Assembly: GCF_000750955.1 (NCBI RefSeq)
Contig: NZ_CCEJ010000007.1
Location: 124,001-188,000, forward strand
Direction: 5' to 3'
From: Criblamydia sequanensis CRIB-18
GTDB lineage: Bacteria; Chlamydiota; Chlamydiia; Chlamydiales; Criblamydiaceae
Length of the DNA stretch: 64,000 nt
The notes beneath the pieces are model-generated. The model was not told the DNA's origin. It saw only the letters and a program-made list of their open reading frames with translations, and did not search any database. Each line of letters begins with the position of its first letter. Within the stretch, counting starts at the first letter, position 1. Shown here one piece after another: positions 15,319-23,182 of the stretch. Position numbers and translations under genes: made by a program.

Positions 15319-16962
15319 ATGCTTCTTGATGATTATGAAAATTTTACCGAAGCGCAAAAGAAATTACTTGAGCGCTATGTAACAAATACTCAAGGACACA
15401 TCTTCGCCTTAAGGAATCTTCCGGAAGTTATAAAGGGCGCCCTTTTTTCGCGTTACTCAAGATCAAATTTGGGGCTTCGCTCCCTTCTCTTAAAAGAATT
15501 TATCTCAAATAGCGATGAATCCGGCTTTAATGAAATCGCGGGATTTAAAGAAGCGGATGAAGCCTTTCAAGTCGAGCAAGCAGAAGCTATTAAAAAAGCT
15601 CAAAATTTCTATGACCGGATTTTGGATGGCTATGGCGATGATTCAATAGGCGAGCTAGGCGGTGCCCATCTTGCGATTGAAAATATTTCGATGTTAGCCG
15701 CCAAAATGATAGAAGATAGCCGCATTGGCGGCTCTCCTTTAGAGAAGTCCACACGCTACATTTATTTCGATCAAAAAGTTAACGGAGACTATCTCTTTTA
15801 TAGAGAACCTGTCCTAATGACAAGCGCTTTTCGAGACCTTTATATCAATACTTGCAATCAGCTTTTTGATACCTATAGCCGTCTTATTCCTCCCTTGACC
15901 GCTATGATCGAGAAAGAAAAACCAAAAGACGCTGAAATATCGAAAACTGCTTATACAGCTGCCTTAAGAGCGAAAGTTCTTGATTGCTTAAGAGGGCTCT
16001 TGCCTTCCGGTACTTTAACCAATATGGGCCTTTATGGTAATGGCCGTTTTTTTGAGGGTTTAATCCATAAACTCCACTGCTCAAGCCTGTCTGAGATGCA
16101 AGATATGGGGAAAAGAATTTATGAAGAACTTTCTAAAGTCATCCCGTCTTTTGTAAGAAGATCAGCTCTTTCCCACCATACTCACAAAGCCTACGAAAGA
16201 CACTTTCATAAGATGAAAGAAGAGCTAGAGCATGTGTCCAAAGAGCACGCTCCCTTAGTGTCATCGTCAACAGAAAGCGGGGTAAAGCTTGTTTATTCAG
16301 ATGAAGACGCTGAAAGAAAAGTGGCTGCAGCGCTTCTTTACCCGAATGTCAATAAAGGGATGGAAGAGCTCTTAGAGTATTGTAAAAAATTACCGAAACA
16401 AGAAATCGATCGCATTTTGGAAGCTTCTGTTCAAGGCCGCGAAATGCGAAGGCATAAGTCTCCAAGAGCCCTCGAGCATGCGTTTTTTACCTTCGACATT
16501 GTAGCTGATTTTGGCGTTTACCGAGACCTTCAAAGGCATCGCCTCCTTACGCAAGAAAAGCAAAAACTAACCTGCGATTACGGCTATTTTGTGCCGATTG
16601 AAATTCGTAATACTGAGTGGGAGGCGGAATATTGCAGAGCCATGGATCAAGCAAGCGCAAGCTTTGAGCTGATCGCAAAAGAGTTTCCTGAAGAAGCTCA
16701 GTACATCGTTCCAATGGCCTTTAATATTCGCTGGTACTTTCATGTGAACCTAAGAGGGCTTCAGTGGTTGACCGAACTTAGATCTTCGCCAGCTGGCCAT
16801 CCTAATTACCGCTATATTGCCCAATCCATGGCAAAGCAAGTCATTGAAAAGCACCCTTCCTTTGAGCGTTACTTCCGCTTCCTGGATTACGGAGGCTACG
16901 AGCTTGGCCGTATGGGACAAGAAACCAAAAAAGCCGAAAAAATTGGCCTTTTGCAGAAGTAA
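15319..16962 (+). CDS. thyX: FAD-dependent thymidylate synthase ThyX, double-length
   Basis: This flavin-dependent enzyme methylates dUMP to dTMP using methylene-tetrahydrofolate. At 547 residues it is about twice the usual ThyX and consists of two ThyX-like halves. The first half shows a signature remnant at residues 134-147 (S139, E142, S144, R146, Y147) where the normal RHR triplet reads SRI, and a good substrate block at 226-252 (LPSGTLTNMGLYGNGRFF). The second half has an intact RHR at 406-408 but lacks the following Ser-x-Arg, and has its own second block, NIRWYFHVNLRGLQWLTELR. The two halves thus look complementary. Chlamydial ThyX proteins of about 530 residues are known to me. The start ATG follows AAAAGGGC. 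Confidence 0.88.
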   Translation: MLLDDYENFTEAQKKLLERYVTNTQGHIFALRNLPEVIKGALFSRYSRSNLGLRSLLLKEFISNSDESGFNEIAGFKEADEAFQVEQAEAIKKAQNFYDRILDGYGDDSIGELGGAHLAIENISMLAAKMIEDSRIGGSPLEKSTRYIYFDQKVNGDYLFYREPVLMTSAFRDLYINTCNQLFDTYSRLIPPLTAMIEKEKPKDAEISKTAYTAALRAKVLDCLRGLLPSGTLTNMGLYGNGRFFEGLIHKLHCSSLSEMQDMGKRIYEELSKVIPSFVRRSALSHHTHKAYERHFHKMKEELEHVSKEHAPLVSSSTESGVKLVYSDEDAERKVAAALLYPNVNKGMEELLEYCKKLPKQEIDRILEASVQGREMRRHKSPRALEHAFFTFDIVADFGVYRDLQRHRLLTQEKQKLTCDYGYFVPIEIRNTEWEAEYCRAMDQASASFELIAKEFPEEAQYIVPMAFNIRWYFHVNLRGLQWLTELRSSPAGHPNYRYIAQSMAKQVIEKHPSFERYFRFLDYGGYELGRMGQETKKAEKIGLLQK

Positions 16963-17009
16963 TTGGTCTATCTTTCTTTTATTTAGGAGTTTAGGAACTC
17001 TATTTTTAA

Positions 17010-17039
17010 CAATTGAATGGAGTTTTCGAAAGAAGTCTA
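17010..17039. repeat. Part copy of the TA-flanked MITE-like repeat
   Basis: TTTCGAAAGAAGTCTA at 17024-17039 is identical to the end of the 10244-10407 element. Inward, the sequence TCCATTC-A-ATTGTTAAA (reverse complement) matches the left end of that element with one gap. I could not find a convincing second end before the thyX stop codon, so this is a solo or decayed copy. Confidence 0.55.
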
Positions 17040-17172
17040 ATATCAGAAAACATCTAGTAAAGAGCCAAACTCTTAAACCAAATAAAACCTGATCGATGAT
17101 TTGTAAGAAACACCTCTTAAGAACGCTTTGTGAAAGCTACCATCAAAATAATTAATTGATAATGGCATCAGA

Positions 17173-17237
17173 AAAATGGATAGTTAGTGCCGGACTGGAC
17201 TTGTTTCCTGTCCAAGAGGGGCTAAATCCTCCATTTT
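17173..17237. repeat. Imperfect 65-base hairpin
   Basis: AAAATGGA (17173-17180) pairs with TCCATTTT (17230-17237); TTAG pairs with CTAA inside, and GGAC with GTCC near the tip. No T-run follows in either direction. It may be an mRNA processing or protective structure after thyX, or a leader element before tyrP. Confidence 0.3.
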
Positions 17238-17509
17238 AGATGAGCCTTACAAGTCCTCTTATTCTACTTTGGAAGAATAGGTAGAGTCTCTAATTAAGGG
17301 AATGAAAGCTTGGCGAAAAGAAAGGGATAAGAACTTTTTCTTGAATGTTTTATTCAATAAAGATACTCTTTTTTTGGTATTTATTTATGAAAGCAGATCT
17401 TTTCACTCCTTTTTTCTTCCGATTCTTTTGGCCATAGGCCATATTCCCCCTTGCCTCTCTCATAATTTCAAAAATTTGTTCATTAAAAGTTTGATAATCG
17501 GAAAATAAT

Positions 17510-18718
17510 ATGAAAGAAGAATCTAAAGGAAGTTTACTCGGGAGCATCCTCTTAATTTCAGGCTCCTGCATCGGAGCCGGAATGTTAGGGCTGCCTATGA
17601 TCTCGGCCTTGTCAGGGTTTATTCCTTCAATTTTAATGTTTATCTTTAGTTGGGTCTTTATGACCTTTACAGGACTTCTTCTTTTAGAAGTGGCCTTAAA
17701 TTTTGATTACGATGTCAATTTAATCACTATGGCCGGAAAAACTCTTGGATATTTCGGCAAGATCGTCAGTTGGGTTTCTTTTGTCTTTCTTTTTTACGCC
17801 CTCATGGTGGCCTATACTTCCGGCAGCGGCAAACTCTTTTCCGAATTTGCGCATTCCTTTTTTGGATTTACCTTAAAAGAAAGTTTGGGCAGCGCTCTTT
17901 TTGTCCTTTTTTTTGGACTTACCGTTTATATCGGCACGTATGCTGTCGATCTTTTGAATCGATTTTTAATGCTTGGCCTTATCCTTTCTTATTTTCTTTT
18001 GGTAGCCTTTGGGCTTTCTTATGTCGATTCCGGCAATCTTTTTTTTAAAGAATGGAAAGTTTCTTTTTTTGCTCTTCCTGTCATGGTGATCTCCTTTGGC
18101 TATCATAACTTGATTCCAAGCATTGCGACCTATTTAAAAAGAAATACGAAAAAATTGGTAGCGGCAGTGGTTATTGGCAGTTTCATTCCTTTTCTCGTCT
18201 ACTTGCTTTGGGAATGGCTAGTTCTTGGGATTATCCCTCTTGAAATCTTCCAGAAAGGCAGTCAGAGAGGGGAGATGGTGACCTCCATGCTGCATGATAT
18301 CATAGGGTCTAATGTTTTTGTAAGCGTGGCTGAATCCTTTGCTTTTTTTGCCATTGTGACTTCTTTTATTGGGGTGGCTTTAAGTTTTGTGGACTTTCTA
18401 TCCGATGGACTGCCTTTAAAGAAGACGTGGCTTAATCGCCTTGCGGTTTGTCTTTTAGCCTTAGGGCCGCCTTTTCTCTTTTCGATTATTTATCCGAATT
18501 TATTCTTAGCCGCCCTTGAATATGCAGGAGGCTTTGGAGCTGTCATCCTTTTTGGAGTATTGCCCGTCCTAATGGTTTATTCAGGAAGAAAATCTAAGGA
18601 GTGGAGAAATATAATTGTACCCGGTGGAAATTTTGTTTTATCGATCGTTTTACTTTTTAGTATTTTTATTTTTTTAATCCAGCTTTATCAAGCTGTCTAT
18701 AAAGATGTGGGAGCTTAA
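17510..18718 (+). CDS. tyrP: Aromatic amino acid permease TyrP (copy 1)
   Basis: This is an inner-membrane symporter of the hydroxy/aromatic amino acid permease (HAAAP) family, importing tyrosine and/or tryptophan. It has 402 residues with about eleven hydrophobic segments. The N-terminal family motif is clear (GSILLISGSCIGAGMLGLPM at residues 9-28), and a second landmark is the SFGYHNLIPSIATYLKR block near residue 195. A close relative follows three bases downstream, with trpS after that, so the three genes look like one transcript dedicated to aromatic amino acid supply and tRNA charging. Tandem tyrP genes are a known chlamydial trait. The ribosome binding site before the ATG is weak. Confidence 0.9.
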   Translation: MKEESKGSLLGSILLISGSCIGAGMLGLPMISALSGFIPSILMFIFSWVFMTFTGLLLLEVALNFDYDVNLITMAGKTLGYFGKIVSWVSFVFLFYALMVAYTSGSGKLFSEFAHSFFGFTLKESLGSALFVLFFGLTVYIGTYAVDLLNRFLMLGLILSYFLLVAFGLSYVDSGNLFFKEWKVSFFALPVMVISFGYHNLIPSIATYLKRNTKKLVAAVVIGSFIPFLVYLLWEWLVLGIIPLEIFQKGSQRGEMVTSMLHDIIGSNVFVSVAESFAFFAIVTSFIGVALSFVDFLSDGLPLKKTWLNRLAVCLLALGPPFLFSIIYPNLFLAALEYAGGFGAVILFGVLPVLMVYSGRKSKEWRNIIVPGGNFVLSIVLLFSIFIFLIQLYQAVYKDVGA

Positions 18719-18721
18719 GCC

Positions 18722-19945
18722 TTGTTGAATAAAAAAGAACTCATTGGAGGAGTTTTACTCGTTTCCGGAACTACCATAGGCGCCGCCATGCTTGCTTTGC
18801 CAACCATAACAGGTCTTGCAGGCTTCTTTCCGTCTATTATTCTTTTTGTTTTTTATTGGATGCTTTTAACTTACTCAGCATTTTTAATGCTTGAAGCCAC
18901 TCTTTTTATGGGAGGTAAAACTAATATTATCTCTATGGCAAGAAAGACGCTTGGATTTCCAGGAGAGGCTGCCAGCTGGACTTTTTATCTTTTTTTGCTT
19001 TATGCGTTAACGACTGCTTATCTAACCGGCAGCTCTCAGATCATGCAAGACATGTTTCAAGCGGTTTTTGGCTTAGATTTGCCGCATTATGCGGGCGTTC
19101 TTCCCCTTCTTTTGGTTTTTGGCTACTTTGTCTATCATGGCACAAAAGCGGTTGATTTTGTAAATAGGCTCTTAATGACCGGGCTTGCGATTGCTTATTT
19201 TTTAATGATTGTGACTTTATTTCCGGAAGTTAAAACGGACAATTTGAAGCATACCGCCTGGAAATACCTTCTTATTAGCAATTCTGTGATTGCGACCTCT
19301 TTTGGCTTTCATATTATTATCCCAACCCTTTCTTGCTACTTAAACCGGGATGTAAAAAAACTTACCTTGTCCTTACTTATCGGCAGCTTTATTCCTCTTA
19401 TCATTTATATCCTTTGGGTCTTTGTATCGCTTGGCATCATACCGATTGAAGGGGCTTTCGGGATAAAAGAAGGGTATCTTGAAGGGGAAAACGGGGTCCA
19501 CTTGCTGACAGGGATTCTTGGAAATAACTGGCTTTCCATGATAGCTAGATTCTTTTCATTTTTTGCCATCATCACCTCTTTTCTTGGGGTGTCATTAAGC
19601 CTCCAAGACTTTTTGGCGGATGGATTTAAAGTAAAAAAAACACCTTCAGGTAAATCGGTTCTTTTTCTTTTAACTTTTTTACCCCCCTTAATTATTATGT
19701 GGCTTAATCCGAGAGCTTTTTTAACAGCTCTTGAATATGCGGGGGCTTTTGGGGTTATGACGCTTTTAGTCCTAATGCCGGCTCTTATGGTTTATAAGGG
19801 ACGCTATATCGATCATTACAGCGGCGAATATCAAGCTCCCGGCGGAAAATTAAGTTTAATATTAGTGATGATTATCGCAATTGGTTTAATCAGTCTTGAA
19901 GTGATTACAAAACTTGGAATTATAAACCTTGCAACTTTAATTTAA
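18722..19945 (+). CDS. tyrP: Aromatic amino acid permease TyrP (copy 2)
   Basis: This is the second HAAAP-family permease, 407 residues and about eleven membrane segments, clearly a paralogue of the gene just upstream (GGVLLVSGTTIGAAMLALPT at residues 8-27; SFGFHIIIPTLSCYLNR near 195). It starts with TTG at 18722, preceded by GGGAG in the last codons of copy 1; the next codon is also TTG, so the start is uncertain by one codon. Divergence between the copies suggests that they differ in preference (tyrosine against tryptophan), but this is inference. Confidence 0.9.
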   Translation: MLNKKELIGGVLLVSGTTIGAAMLALPTITGLAGFFPSIILFVFYWMLLTYSAFLMLEATLFMGGKTNIISMARKTLGFPGEAASWTFYLFLLYALTTAYLTGSSQIMQDMFQAVFGLDLPHYAGVLPLLLVFGYFVYHGTKAVDFVNRLLMTGLAIAYFLMIVTLFPEVKTDNLKHTAWKYLLISNSVIATSFGFHIIIPTLSCYLNRDVKKLTLSLLIGSFIPLIIYILWVFVSLGIIPIEGAFGIKEGYLEGENGVHLLTGILGNNWLSMIARFFSFFAIITSFLGVSLSLQDFLADGFKVKKTPSGKSVLFLLTFLPPLIIMWLNPRAFLTALEYAGAFGVMTLLVLMPALMVYKGRYIDHYSGEYQAPGGKLSLILVMIIAIGLISLEVITKLGIINLATLI

Positions 19946-19954
19946 GGAATTACT

Positions 19955-21031
19955 ATGTCTTCTAACTCTCATGAAAAAAAACGAATTTTAACAGGAGATA
20001 GACCTACCGGAAAGTTGCATCTTGGACACTATGTCGGCTCTTTAAAAAACCGTCTCCGCCTTCAAAAAGAATATGATTGCCATTTTATTATTGCCGACCT
20101 TCACACTTTGACAACAAAGCCGGATAAGCCAAGTATTTTGGAGCTTAGGGATAATATTAGAGAAACGGTTTTAGACTACCTAGCTATCGGGATAGACCCT
20201 GAAATATCCACGATTTACCTTCAATCAGCGGTTCCTGTCGTTTATGAAATGAATCTTATTTTTGAGATGTTGATTTCTTTAAATCGAATTGCCGGATTGC
20301 CAAGCCTTAAAGAAATGGCTCGGAACGCTCATATTGACCCCGAAAGCGTTCCTTTTGGATTGATAGGCTATCCTGTCCTCCAAACCGCAGATATTTTAAT
20401 GTCAAAAGCGCACCTTGTCCCTGTCGGCAAAGATAATGAAGCCCATATCGAGTTATCAAGAGACATAGCAAGACGCTTTAATCAATATTATGGAGAAGTG
20501 TTCCCGCTTCCTGAAGTACTTTTGAGCGATGTACCAACCCTTGTCGGCATAGACAATAAGGGAAAAATGAGTAAATCTCTTGGAAATGCCATCTACCTGT
20601 CGGATGATAGCAAGACTGTCGAAAAGAAAGTCAAAAGCATGTACACAGACCCGAATCGTGTTCGTGCCGATATGCCGGGGACAGTAGAGGGTAATCCCGT
20701 ATTTAGCTACCACGATATTTTCAATACTAATAAAAATGAAGTAGAGGATTTAAAAGCGAGGTATAGAGAAGGGAAAGTCGGGGATGTAGAGGTTAAAGAA
20801 AAGCTTAGTCTTGCCATCAACGAATTTTTAGACCCTATCCGGGAAAGAAGGAATTATTTCAGCCAAGAGAAAGGTCTGGTTGAAGAGGTGCTTTATCTTG
20901 GAACTAAAAAAATGGAAGAGTTTGCAAATGCCACTTTAAAGGAAATGCGCTCTGCCATGGGACTTTATGGGGCATGGAACAAGATTCAGCGTATCGCAAA
21001 AGAAAGGCGAGAAAGGGAAGTTAAAACCTAG
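19955..21031 (+). CDS. trpS: Tryptophanyl-tRNA synthetase
   Basis: This class I aminoacyl-tRNA synthetase charges tRNA-Trp. It has 358 residues. The HIGH-type motif is [11 protein letters not shown] near residue 20 and the KMSKS loop is [10 protein letters not shown] near 205. The length is a little above the usual 330-345, with a basic C-terminal tail. It starts at an ATG preceded by AAGGA and lies nine bases after the second tyrP, which ties charging to import in one transcript. I see no T-box or attenuation leader directly upstream. Confidence 0.95.
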   Translation: MSSNSHEKKRILTGDRPTGKLHLGHYVGSLKNRLRLQKEYDCHFIIADLHTLTTKPDKPSILELRDNIRETVLDYLAIGIDPEISTIYLQSAVPVVYEMNLIFEMLISLNRIAGLPSLKEMARNAHIDPESVPFGLIGYPVLQTADILMSKAHLVPVGKDNEAHIELSRDIARRFNQYYGEVFPLPEVLLSDVPTLVGIDNKGKMSKSLGNAIYLSDDSKTVEKKVKSMYTDPNRVRADMPGTVEGNPVFSYHDIFNTNKNEVEDLKARYREGKVGDVEVKEKLSLAINEFLDPIRERRNYFSQEKGLVEEVLYLGTKKMEEFANATLKEMRSAMGLYGAWNKIQRIAKERREREVKT

Positions 21032-21047
21032 AGTAGAGAAGCTTTTT

Positions 21048-21638
21048 TTAAAGGGTTATCTTTTCAACTAGAGTCTTCTCTTCAGAAACCTTCCATAAAA
21101 GAATTTCTTGAAGAAGGTGAGTATATAAAGAAACCTGATCCGGGGTATAAAGCGAGGATTCTTTTAGCTTAACCGCTCTTGCCGTAAGGTAGTCTTTTAG
21201 AATTCCTCTTATTTTTTTGATGTCAGCTAAGCTATCCGGATTCACTGCAAAAAAGTTTACCGCTGAAAAGCAAATTCTTTCTAACCTTTCGTCATTAAGG
21301 ATAGTAGAATAATAGATTCTAGGAGGAAATAAAACGATCGAGTCCTCATCAGCCTTAACTGTATTTCCTCGCATTATCGTAAACGTTTTAACTGCAAAAT
21401 ATTGAACTTTAACGATTTTTCCCCTGTATAAAGGGTCCTTTTGCGAGGATAATCTCCAAGAAATGCCGTCATAAAAAAAACTTGCTTGCGGATTAGTTTC
21501 GGTTTCTATCTGAACAAATACATAGTAGGGAGAGTTTTTTTCGTATGCCCTATCTTTTAATTCTTTAAAAGTTTCCTGCGTATAGATGTCTTTATTATCC
21601 CAAGAAAAAGAAGGGCTAAGGGCCGGGTCATGAATCAT
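21048..21638 (-). CDS. Hypothetical protein
   Basis: I do not recognise this 196-residue gene. The protein is soluble, with no signal peptide or membrane span, a mixed alpha/beta first half (FVQIETETNPQASFFYDGISWRL is typical beta-rich text) and a helical C-terminal half. It is convergent with trpS, 16 bases away, and the AT-rich spacer upstream suggests that it is a lone gene. The start IHDPALSPSF loosely recalls U-box entry sequences, but the core residues are not there. Confidence 0.55.
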   Translation of the reverse strand: MIHDPALSPSFSWDNKDIYTQETFKELKDRAYEKNSPYYVFVQIETETNPQASFFYDGISWRLSSQKDPLYRGKIVKVQYFAVKTFTIMRGNTVKADEDSIVLFPPRIYYSTILNDERLERICFSAVNFFAVNPDSLADIKKIRGILKDYLTARAVKLKESSLYTPDQVSLYTHLLQEILLWKVSEEKTLVEKITL

Positions 21639-21694
21639 AAAAAACCATAAAAAATTAAGATACTATTAAAATTAAATAATAATATAAGTTAAAA

Positions 21695-21730
21695 CAAATA
21701 AAAAGGCTAAGGTTTTAATTCCTTAGCCTT
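21695..21730 (-). terminator. Intrinsic terminator after the 21742-23019 gene
   Basis: AAGGCTAAGG (21703-21712) pairs perfectly with CCTTAGCCTT (21721-21730) around an eight-base loop. On the minus strand the stem is followed by TTTTTATTTGTTTT. It lies twelve bases after the stop codon. Confidence 0.8.
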
Positions 21731-21741
21731 AGTTTAATTTA

Positions 21742-23019
21742 TTATGATCTTGTGAAACTTACTTGGCCGTGGATAACTCGAATTTTCCTCGGTCCCATTG
21801 AAGTTGAAACGATTGGCATGTCACTATAACCAACAACTGGAGGTAATTGCCCGTTATTGGTAATACGGCCAAGAAGGGCATGGCCATAGGTATCTATCCC
21901 AATTCCCGGCAATATAGGGGTATTTCTGGCACTGCTTTGAACTTGACTCCAAAGTTGAGGCGTAGCCGGTTTAGCTGCTGGATGAATGTCGGCTTTAATC
22001 TCTAACGAATGAGAATAATTATCGACAATCACTTTAGCAAGAGTAAGCCTTCTATTATCAAAAGAAGTTAAGCCGTCTTTTGGGTCATCGGATGCAACCA
22101 TTTTAACTGTTTTTAGGTTTGGCTTTTTCGAATCCCAACCTCTTGTACGTAAGTGCTCCTGAAGACTTACAGCTTCTTTCTCTTTCTTTACTTTTTCGCT
22201 TAAAACGCCTTTTCTATTCATCAGCTTTTCAAGACTGTAGTCTCTCTCTGGCTGATAAGGGGTAAAAATAGGCGTCCCATCCGATAAGCTTTCAGATATA
22301 CGCTTTTGAGAAAAGAGAATGTTGCTGATTTCTTCACCCCTAAGAGTAACGCCTGTTTGCGTCGCTTGCGGAGGAGGCGCTGAAACCAAACTTAAAGGAC
22401 GGCTTGGTCCAATAGGGGGGCCAGAAGCTCTTACAGCAGGTTTTACAGGCCCAGCATATTCTTCCTCTTCTTCCCCGTCAAATCTGCTCCGAACAGGAGA
22501 ATCTTGCGAGCTTCTAAGAGGAGAGTCTTGTTTTGGTCGGCTTGAAACCCTGGCCTTTTTAGCCTGTTTTAATTCTTTAGCTCTTAGACGAATATCAAGT
22601 TCAGCTTCACCGTTACTTTCGCTAGAATTAGAATCTGTAGTTTTTTTTCTTACCTGGAAAGAACCCTTTCTTTTCCTTGAGTTAAAAACTGGAGCTGCTA
22701 TTTCTTCTTTTTCACCGATTGAAGAGGAAGGTTGATCTCCTTGTCCAATAGAAACTTCTTTAACAGATTTCCTTAAGATTTGAGCCGGCTTTGAACTTCT
22801 AATGAAAGATTCAATAGAGGCTGAAGTTTCTTCTAATTCCCTAGAGGTTACCTCGACTCTTTCGTATGGGTCTGAAAATGAGGGTTCCGGATACTCAAGC
22901 TTGCTTGGGGCAACCCAATCGCTTTTTGAACTTTCAGATAAGTCTCCTGAAAAACTAATAGGAGTATCCGGCGTCCATGCCTTAACCACTCCATCACTAA
23001 AATGAGTACGAAAATCCAT
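21742..23019 (-). CDS. Hypothetical Ser/Pro-rich, largely disordered protein
   Basis: I do not recognise this protein of about 425 residues. The first 290 residues are low-complexity: rich in Ser, Pro, Lys and Glu, with repeated SSQDSP/RSSQDSPVRS-type text and basic clusters (NSRKRKGSFQVRKK) resembling eukaryotic nuclear localisation signals. The last 100 residues look folded. I choose the ATG at 23019 because AAGGAG lies eight bases before it; an upstream ATG at 23037 would overlap that site. The gene stands alone in AT-rich flanks with its own terminator. The composition fits a secreted host-directed effector, but no secretion signal can be proven from sequence. Confidence 0.6.
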   Translation of the reverse strand: MDFRTHFSDGVVKAWTPDTPISFSGDLSESSKSDWVAPSKLEYPEPSFSDPYERVEVTSRELEETSASIESFIRSSKPAQILRKSVKEVSIGQGDQPSSSIGEKEEIAAPVFNSRKRKGSFQVRKKTTDSNSSESNGEAELDIRLRAKELKQAKKARVSSRPKQDSPLRSSQDSPVRSRFDGEEEEEYAGPVKPAVRASGPPIGPSRPLSLVSAPPPQATQTGVTLRGEEISNILFSQKRISESLSDGTPIFTPYQPERDYSLEKLMNRKGVLSEKVKKEKEAVSLQEHLRTRGWDSKKPNLKTVKMVASDDPKDGLTSFDNRRLTLAKVIVDNYSHSLEIKADIHPAAKPATPQLWSQVQSSARNTPILPGIGIDTYGHALLGRITNNGQLPPVVGYSDMPIVSTSMGPRKIRVIHGQVSFTRS

Positions 23020-23120
23020 TTTTATACTCCTTAACATTTTTTTGTAAATATTATAAACTATTATTTAATTAAAAACAATTATTTATATTAATAAAAAAAT
23101 GTAAAGATGTTTTGCGGAAT

Positions 23121-23158
23121 AAAAAAAGCGAAAAATTAATTAATAATTTTTCGCTTTT
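23121..23158 (-). terminator. Intrinsic terminator after secA
   Basis: AAAAGCGAAAAATTA (23124-23138) pairs perfectly over 15 bases with TAATTTTTCGCTTTT (23144-23158), loop ATTAA. On the minus strand a run of seven T follows. It lies 24 bases after the secA stop codon. Confidence 0.8.
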
Positions 23159-23182
23159 AAGAAGGATGAAGCAGTTATAAGT

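Larger units (their letters stand above)
16963..17509. other. 547-base spacer between thyX and tyrP
   Basis: This spacer holds a part copy of the MITE-like repeat (17010-17039), a 65-base imperfect hairpin (17173-17237) with AAAATGGA/TCCATTTT at its base, and TTGAAT-N5-ATTCAA at 17341-17357, which could be an operator overlapping a -35 box of tyrP. A 68-codon plus-strand frame at 17302-17508 abuts tyrP but has no convincing features and I leave it out. No T-box or trp-operator could be recognised. Confidence 0.4.

Noticed and set aside
17302-17508. 68-codon plus-strand frame before tyrP
   Set aside because: It has no recognisable domain, no clear ribosome binding site and unusual composition; the region is better explained as the tyrP leader.
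19946-19955. T-box or tryptophan attenuator for trpS
   Set aside because: Only nine bases separate it from tyrP, and the longer spacer before the first tyrP shows no T-box core sequence.
21048-21638. U-box ubiquitin ligase-like domain
   Set aside because: The start IHDPALSPSF is suggestive, but the conserved U-box core after it is missing.
22319-22735. Plus-strand 138-codon frame opposite the disordered protein gene
   Set aside because: It is a shadow of the Ser-rich minus-strand gene and has no ribosome binding site or domain.
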